A stretch of DNA of 10,780 nt, taken from Phycisphaerae bacterium. Its GTDB lineage: Bacteria > Planctomycetota > Phycisphaerae > Sedimentisphaerales > Anaerobacaceae. The translations under genes were made by a program, and so were the position numbers. The stretch spans positions 1 through 10,780 of the forward strand of contig JAUWBX010000024.1 in NCBI GenBank assembly GCA_030609625.1, in the 5' to 3' direction. Shown here one piece after another: positions 6,750 to 10,780 of the stretch. The notes under the pieces are model-generated. The model saw nothing but the letters and a program-made list of their open reading frames with translations. It was not told the origin of the DNA and searched no databases. Positions within the stretch are counted from its first letter, which is position 1. Each line of letters opens with the position of its first letter.

Positions 6750-7402
6750 CAGTCGCACCATCCTTGCGTTGGCGGGCCTTTTATGCCCTGTGCTATACAG
6801 CAGCCCTGAGATTAGGTGAGGCCCTGTCGATACTCTGGACGGACATTGATTATGGGAAAAGACAGGTTAAGGTTCAGCATCGTCCGGGCACTGCTACAAT
6901 GCCACCCTTTGAGATAAAGGACAAGGACAGTCGAACAGTTGACCTGCCGCAACAGCCTATCAACATCCTTGAGGACCTGTATATCTACTGTCAAGCAACG
7001 CAGACCATGAGCCCCTATGTCGTACTCGATAAGGAGCAGTATGAGCGGGTAAAGATTAAGTGGCAGAGGTACTGTAAAGAAAGAAGACCTTGGAAAAATC
7101 AGAATCTGCTCAACAATGTTTTAACTAATTTCAAGCGGCGTCTGAAAAAAGCCGGTATCGAGCCGGAAGAAGGCAGGACTCTTTCGGTCCAGACTTTGCG
7201 GAAAAGCTGCATCCAAAACTGGGCCAACAACATCAATAATCCAGAAGTTGTTAGGGTACTGGCAGGCCATTCCGACCTTAAGACGACCATGCAGTATTAT
7301 TGCCAAATTGACAGTGACCAGAGGGCAAAAGCGGCTGCTGCAATTGACAATTTACTCAATCAGACTGACGCCGGAATGACGCCCGGAGCACATTTTGGCT
7401 AA
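6746..7402 (+). pseudogene. tyrosine recombinase/integrase, 5'-truncated catalytic domain
   Basis: The frame is open from a stop at 6743-6745 and the first usable start is a TTG at 6764 (212 codons), against about 300-450 residues for an intact integrase. The core-binding N-terminal domain is missing. What remains is the phage-integrase catalytic domain: AALRLGEAL has the box I Arg (R16 from the TTG), the beta-hairpin lysines are around KDKD (52-55), box II is VQTLRKS with R146 but Gln143 where His is usual, GHSD gives H169, and TTMQYY supplies the tyrosine nucleophile Y178, nine residues after H169. It abuts the broken Gfo/Idh gene upstream and ends 67 nt before tRNA-Arg. With the DNA-binding half gone and box II altered it is probably inactive. 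It is related to the fragment at 7566-7754 (shared VLAGHxDxKTTMxYY). Confidence 0.82.
6751..6759 (+). repeat. 9-bp match to tRNA-Arg T-arm at the gfo/integrase junction
   Basis: AGTCGCACC occurs here and again at 7528-7536, inside the T-arm and first acceptor base of the tRNA. It lies in the interval where oxidoreductase similarity has ended and integrase similarity has not clearly begun. Tyrosine integrases commonly recombine within tRNA 3' halves, so it may be the scar of an attachment core. Nine bases is short and chance is possible. Confidence 0.3.
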
Positions 7403-7419
7403 TATTTTGATTAAATAAG

Positions 7420-7449
7420 TTGCAGAGGATGTGGGCAAGCACTTATAAT
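7420..7449 (+). promoter_or_regulatory. promoter of tRNA-Arg
   Basis: TTGCAG (7420-7425) and a perfect TATAAT (7444-7449) are 18 nt apart, in an AT-rich stretch just before the tRNA. Transcription would start near 7456, leaving a short 5' leader for RNase P. A second TATAAT at 7461-7466 is too close to the mature 5' end to serve. Confidence 0.5.
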
Positions 7450-7469
7450 ATAATAAGTTATATAATTTC

Positions 7470-7543
7470 GTCCCCGTAGCTCAATTGGATAGAGCGTTGG
7501 CCTCCGGAGCCAGAGGTTGTGCGTTCGAGTCGCACCGGGGATA
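7470..7543 (+). tRNA. tRNA-Arg (anticodon CCG)
   Basis: A full 74-nt cloverleaf can be drawn. The acceptor stem is GTCCCCG (7470-7476) with CGGGGAT (7536-7542), containing one G-T pair, and A7543 is the discriminator. The D-stem is GCTC/GAGC with a loop containing GG. The anticodon stem is TTGGC/GCCAG (7497-7501 and 7509-7513) around CTCCGGA, giving anticodon CCG at 7504-7506, which reads the Arg codon CGG. The variable loop is 5 nt. The T-arm is GTGCG-TTCGAGT-CGCAC. CCA is not encoded. It is intact, although tyrosine-integrase remnants lie on both sides, which suggests use as an integration target that restored the tRNA each time. Confidence 0.95.
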
Positions 7544-7565
7544 TTCCTGAGTATATGATTTATAA

Positions 7566-7754
7566 CTACTTGCCCTGTTCCATAAATCTGCCCGTTTGAG
7601 CTACAGCCATTACCGCTGCCGCCCTTTCCCTCTGTTCTTTGTCGGCTTGAGCATAATATTTCATAGTTGTTTTGATATCGGCATGTCCTGCCAGTACCCC
7701 AATAAGCTGTAGGTTCCCCACAGATAAACTGTTTGATTGGATACAATCTTTCAC
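7566..7754 (-). pseudogene. C-terminal fragment of a second tyrosine integrase
   Basis: The frame is 62 codons, but recognisable homology covers only about 7566-7716: LIGVLAGHADIKTTMKYYAQ is the last catalytic block of a tyrosine recombinase, with H24 and the nucleophile Tyr33 nine residues later, followed by the usual QxDxxQRxxAAA tail. Boxes I and II and the DNA-binding domain are absent. It ends 22 nt after the tRNA 3' end and points toward it, the classic layout of an integrase next to a tRNA-borne attachment site. It is a sister of the fragment at 6746-7402 and, being on the other strand, forms an imperfect inverted repeat with it around the tRNA. It cannot be functional. Confidence 0.85.
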
Positions 7755-7761
7755 TTATACT
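7733..7761 (+). promoter_or_regulatory. candidate promoter for M29 aminopeptidase
   Basis: TTGATT (7733-7738) and TATACT (7756-7761) are exactly 17 nt apart, a good sigma-70-like pair. Transcription would begin near 7768, giving a leader of about 90 nt before the GTG at 7859. It lies just beyond the point where integrase homology of the minus-strand relic fades. Confidence 0.45.
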
Positions 7762-7845
7762 CTTCGAGGCAATCTAACAAAATCTGGTCTGAGGGTTGAC
7801 CGATGGCAACAATCACACAAGCATCAGCTTCTCAGATAACTCAGC

Positions 7846-7850
7846 AGGAG
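7846..7850 (+). promoter_or_regulatory. Shine-Dalgarno deciding the aminopeptidase start
   Basis: AGGAG lies 8 nt before the in-frame GTG at 7859, ideal spacing. The longer alternative, TTG at 7796, has a GAGGG directly adjoining it with no spacer and adds 21 residues not expected in the family. Confidence 0.65.
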
Positions 7851-7858
7851 TAACAGAA

Positions 7859-8872
7859 GTGGGAACTATCGAGCAAGGTGTTAAGCAGGCAGTTGAGAAT
7901 TGTCTCAGGGTCAAAGCAGGCGAGAGCGTAGTCATTATTACTGACACAGAAACGATCGAAATCGGCTCAGCGCTTAAAACCGCGATAGAAGAGATTACAG
8001 CCGAGATTCAATTCCTCGTAATGGAGGACTTTGGCGAGAGACCGATTGATTTCCCTCAAGCTATAGGAGATGCTATTAAGACCGCGGATGTCAGTGTGTA
8101 TGCTGCCCAGGGAGCCAAAGGAGAACTCCAAACCTTCCGAATGCAAATGCTTAAAGCAATCGAAGCCAATTCCAAACTCAGGCATGCTCACATGATTGGA
8201 ATTACACCGCGGATTATGAAAGACGGGATGTGCAGCGATTACAAGGAGATTCAGCGGATTAGCAGGTTAGTTTATGAAAAGGTTAGAAATGCAGACAAGA
8301 TTAAAGTGGTGACTGAAAAAGGAAGTAATTTTGTCGCCGAATTTAGTCCGGAACTCAAATGGAACATCAGTGATGGCATTATCACCCCGGGCCACTGGAA
8401 AAATCTTCCCGATGGAGAGGTGTTTACATCACCACTCAATGTAAACGGCACAGTCGTTATCGACGGTTGTCTTGGCGATTTCTTTGCCGAGAGATATGGT
8501 TCTCTTGAGAATACACCAATTATCATTGAAGTTGCGGATGGCCAGGCCATAAAGGAAAGTGTCCAATGCGATAATGAGCAACTACGGCAGGAGTTTTCCA
8601 AATACCTTTTTGAGATTGATGAAAACAGTAACAGAGTAGGTGAATTTGCTATCGGTACGAATACCGGTCTGACCGAGTTGATATACAACCTGCTCCAGGA
8701 TGAAAAATTCCCTGGCATACATATTGCCTTCGGCAGTCCCTTGCCCGGCAAAACAGGTGCTAAATGGGATAGTAAAGCGCATGTTGACGGCGTCATCAAA
8801 AATCCGAGTATTTACGTAGATGGCGAAATGATTATGGACAAAGGTGAATTCTGTTTTGAAGAATTCGTTTGA
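7859..8872 (+). CDS. M29-family (aminopeptidase T-like) metallopeptidase
   Basis: A 337-aa protein, probably cytoplasmic, resembling the M29 aminopeptidases (AmpS / aminopeptidase T), which remove N-terminal residues using a two-metal site. The N-terminal half (VKAGESVVIITD at 17-28) matches the family opening. The metal-binding half shows the expected order: PDGEVFTSP with E187, GEFAIGTN with E262, HIAFG with H288, and HVDGV with H308 and D310. Length is slightly short (family about 360-410). The GTG start is chosen for its AGGAG box; a TTG at 7796 would extend it. No signal peptide is seen. It lies between an integrase relic and a convergent gfo relic, whose stop is 11 bp from its own. All ligands are present, so it is likely functional; the physiological peptide substrate is unknown. 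Confidence 0.87.
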   Translation: MGTIEQGVKQAVENCLRVKAGESVVIITDTETIEIGSALKTAIEEITAEIQFLVMEDFGERPIDFPQAIGDAIKTADVSVYAAQGAKGELQTFRMQMLKAIEANSKLRHAHMIGITPRIMKDGMCSDYKEIQRISRLVYEKVRNADKIKVVTEKGSNFVAEFSPELKWNISDGIITPGHWKNLPDGEVFTSPLNVNGTVVIDGCLGDFFAERYGSLENTPIIIEVADGQAIKESVQCDNEQLRQEFSKYLFEIDENSNRVGEFAIGTNTGLTELIYNLLQDEKFPGIHIAFGSPLPGKTGAKWDSKAHVDGVIKNPSIYVDGEMIMDKGEFCFEEFV

Positions 8873-8883
8873 GATGCAAGGCC

Positions 8884-9276
8884 CTACAAAGGCCATGGCG
8901 ATACCATCGTTCTTGCAAGCATCCTGTTGGCCGTGTCGTCATCGAGAAATTGCTCAATGTCCAGACCCCATCGCAGTTTGCGTCCTAACCGCAGACAGAT
9001 ATTACCGGCGTGACAAGTCGTTACCGAGCGATGCGACACTTCGGCATTGGATATCGGCAGGCTGCGAGTCTTGACGCAATCGAGAAAATTGCGATGATGG
9101 CCTGTCATGTACGCATAGCCTTTCTGCATAAAGTTGACCGAGGCAAGAGTATGTGTTATAACAATAGCGTATCGGAACCGAACTGGAGATTGCCTAAAGA
9201 ATGAGCCGGATAAATCCACAAGCCAGTGCCATAAGGCATCTGCCGCAAGGCATCCTGTGGACTGCGGAAAGCTCAA
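8884..9276 (-). pseudogene. C-terminal fragment of a Gfo/Idh/MocA oxidoreductase
   Basis: The open frame has 130 codons; clear similarity covers residues about 57-130 (8884 to about 9110). HHRNFLDCVKTR, then NAEVSHRSVTTCHAGNICL, LGRKLRW and DDDTANRML, ending SPWPL and stop, is the characteristic C-terminus of exported planctomycete-type Gfo/Idh/MocA proteins. The Rossmann domain and most of the substrate domain are absent, and residues 1-56 match nothing I recognise. It is therefore a 5'-truncated relic, about one sixth of a full gene. It is the complementary end to the N-terminal relic at 6408-6749 on the opposite strand; whether both came from one gene is unknown. The plus-strand hydrolase start at 9276 lies at its upstream edge. 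Confidence 0.78.
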
Positions 9277-10780
9277 TGGATCGGCGGTGTTTCCTTATAT
9301 CTACCGGGATGGCTGCTCTCGGAGTGAAAACCGGGACCGCCGCGAATGCTGTGGGCCGAAAAAGGAAAAAGGCTTATCGTGCTAAACCCTCTGCCGGGTG
9401 GTTAGACACACCGGTTGAATTCTCTCTGTGTCCATTCTGGTTTTGGAACGACGCACTCTCGAAGCGAGAGATTGCACGCCAAATTGAAGATTTCCGGGCA
9501 CATGGCGTCTATGGATTTTTGATTCATCCACGGGCAGGATTGCCGGAAAGTATCGGTTGGATGAGCAGGAATATGATTGAGTTCATGCGTTTTGCCATTG
9601 AACAGGCAGCCAAACATCACATGTGGGTCGTTTTGTACGATGAGGGTATGTATCCGAGCGGCTCATCCAGCGGACAGGTTGTTAAAGAAAACTCCGCCTT
9701 TCGAACACGTGGTCTTTTTGCCATTGACCTGGATGAGACAGGACCAGGCACGAAGAAACACGACATACATATCGGCGCAAATGGTGAACCTGAACTGACC
9801 CAGGGCCGGAACCTGGTGGCCATTATTAGACGCAGGCGAAACGGACACCGGATAGCTGTTGTCGATAGGGCTGTCAGAGATGGGTATTCTGTTATTCGCG
9901 GGTTGCACTTTCTTGAGGACGACCCACAACGGCGAGCGAACCATAAGGAGGTCCCCGAGAACATGCCGCCTGCGGCTGATATTCTTAACCCACAGGCTGT
10001 GGCGTGTTTTATCCGCCTGGTTTACCAGCGTTACTATGACGAGTTTAAGGGTCATTTCGGAAAAACAATCCATGCCATATTCACAGACGAGCCGTCTTTC
10101 TTTGCCAAACGTTCCGAGCGAGGTGCTGTACCCGGAACAACGGGCATACTCGAACACGTGAATCGATTTCTTGGCTATGACTTCACTCCCCATCTTCCCG
10201 TGCTTTGGTACAAGGATGAACCCAATGCGGAACAACATCGACGCGATTACTTTCGCGCCCTGCAGGCAAGACTTGAAGAAACGTTTTACAGACAAATCAA
10301 TCAATGGTGCGACTCACATGGCATTGCTCTAACCGGTCACCCGGCCGCCCCTGACGACATCGGACATCTGAGGCATTTTCACATGCCGGGACAAGACATT
10401 GTCTGGCGTTATATTGAACCGAACAAAGCCAGCGCTTTGGAGGGCCCCCAATCAACTCAGGGCAAGTGTGCTTCTTCAGCAATGACCCATCTCGGGCGCA
10501 GACGCAACTTGAATGAATACTGTGGAGCTTACGGGCATAACTTCACTTTCGACGAGATGAAATGGCTGACCAACTGGCTGATTGTGCGTGGCTGCAACAT
10601 GCTGGTTCCACACGCTTTCTACTACTCGATTCGCGGTCCCCGTATTGACGAGCGTCCACCTGATGTCGGTCCTAATAGCCCCTGGTGGGGGCAGTATAAA
10701 CTCTTTGCTGATGCATGTCGCCGTCTGTGTTGGCTGAATACTGACAGCAAACACGTCTGCACACTTGCGGTCCTCGGCCT
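9276..10780 (+). CDS. Tat-exported glycoside hydrolase, GH106-like, partial at window end
   Basis: The frame is open from a stop at 9195 to the window end, giving 501 codons plus 2 nt and no stop; the remainder lies outside. ATG 9276 is preferred: a GGAAAG precedes it by 4 nt, and it starts directly with a twin-arginine leader (DRRCFLISTGMAALG, then TAANA). ATG 9201 is an alternative start. The mature part begins with a family opening, CPFWFWNDALSKREI (52-66), then GVYGFLIHPRAGL and YDEGMYPSGSSSG. FTDEPS (269-274, D271/E272) and NLNEYCGAYG (E414) are candidate catalytic or substrate carboxylates. HAFYYSIRGPR and ERPPDVGPNSPWW match a group often annotated as GH106/alpha-L-rhamnosidase-like. 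The likely role is exported cleavage of rhamnose-containing or related glycans, together with the other hydrolases; the substrate is inference. Confidence 0.88.
   Translation, partial: MDRRCFLISTGMAALGVKTGTAANAVGRKRKKAYRAKPSAGWLDTPVEFSLCPFWFWNDALSKREIARQIEDFRAHGVYGFLIHPRAGLPESIGWMSRNMIEFMRFAIEQAAKHHMWVVLYDEGMYPSGSSSGQVVKENSAFRTRGLFAIDLDETGPGTKKHDIHIGANGEPELTQGRNLVAIIRRRRNGHRIAVVDRAVRDGYSVIRGLHFLEDDPQRRANHKEVPENMPPAADILNPQAVACFIRLVYQRYYDEFKGHFGKTIHAIFTDEPSFFAKRSERGAVPGTTGILEHVNRFLGYDFTPHLPVLWYKDEPNAEQHRRDYFRALQARLEETFYRQINQWCDSHGIALTGHPAAPDDIGHLRHFHMPGQDIVWRYIEPNKASALEGPQSTQGKCASSAMTHLGRRRNLNEYCGAYGHNFTFDEMKWLTNWLIVRGCNMLVPHAFYYSIRGPRIDERPPDVGPNSPWWGQYKLFADACRRLCWLNTDSKHVCTLAVLG

Noticed and set aside
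7411..7746. 111-codon minus-strand frame containing GATRTHNLWLRRPTLYPIEL
   Set aside because: This is the antisense of the tRNA-Arg gene, a well-known kind of false protein, joined to another frame of the integrase relic.
7796..7858. Upstream TTG start extending the aminopeptidase by 21 residues
   Set aside because: GAGGG directly touches the TTG without spacer, the extra residues are not family-like, and GTG 7859 has ideal ribosome-site spacing.
8272..8799. 175-codon minus-strand frame inside the aminopeptidase
   Set aside because: Antisense shadow of a gene with all M29 ligands in order.

Overview
The window looks like a chromosomal piece of a plant- or algal-polysaccharide-degrading bacterium, most likely a planctomycete of the Phycisphaerae type. 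This is inferred from protein styles, not from a marker gene. It carries several exported glycoside hydrolases of poorly characterised families, Tat-type leaders ahead of a Gfo/Idh/MocA oxidoreductase and a hydrolase, and many gene relics between intact genes.

Left part (1-6208) is a carbohydrate-degradation locus. It opens with the frameshifted 3' end of an AraC-type regulator (1-157). After a gene-poor stretch comes a divergent pair of secreted hydrolases. On the minus strand is a 592-aa protein with a DUF5060-like N-terminal domain, a TIM-barrel-like core and a C-terminal beta domain (517-2295). On the plus strand is a 758-aa (alpha/alpha)6 six-hairpin glycosidase (2733-5009). The 437-bp divergent region between them seems to hold the broken start of a zinc-ribbon transposase. 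A lipoprotein of the inosine/uridine nucleoside hydrolase superfamily (5195-6208) follows on the plus strand.

Middle part (6408-7760) is a rearrangement hot spot around an intact tRNA-Arg(CCG) gene (7470-7543). Upstream of it, the first quarter of a Tat-exported Gfo/Idh/MocA gene stops abruptly and abuts a 5'-truncated tyrosine integrase (plus strand). Downstream, starting 22 nt after the tRNA, is the C-terminal scrap of a related integrase on the minus strand. The 9-mer AGTCGCACC at the gfo/integrase junction also occurs in the T-arm of the tRNA. This is what an old integration at the tRNA 3' end would leave, but the match is short.

Right part (7733-10780) holds an intact M29-type aminopeptidase (GTG start at 7859). 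It converges on the C-terminal scrap of a Gfo/Idh/MocA gene on the minus strand. Then comes the start of a large Tat-exported glycoside hydrolase resembling the GH106 group, which runs off the window end. The N-terminal and C-terminal gfo scraps are oriented so that inverting the segment between them would bring them head to tail.

The intact genes suggest extracellular breakdown of complex glycans plus salvage of nucleosides or related glycosides. The relics record repeated insertion, deletion and possibly inversion at a tRNA. I see no CRISPR array, defence system, toxin pair or complete mobile element. The most unusual content is the tRNA-centred junction and the poorly classified hydrolases.
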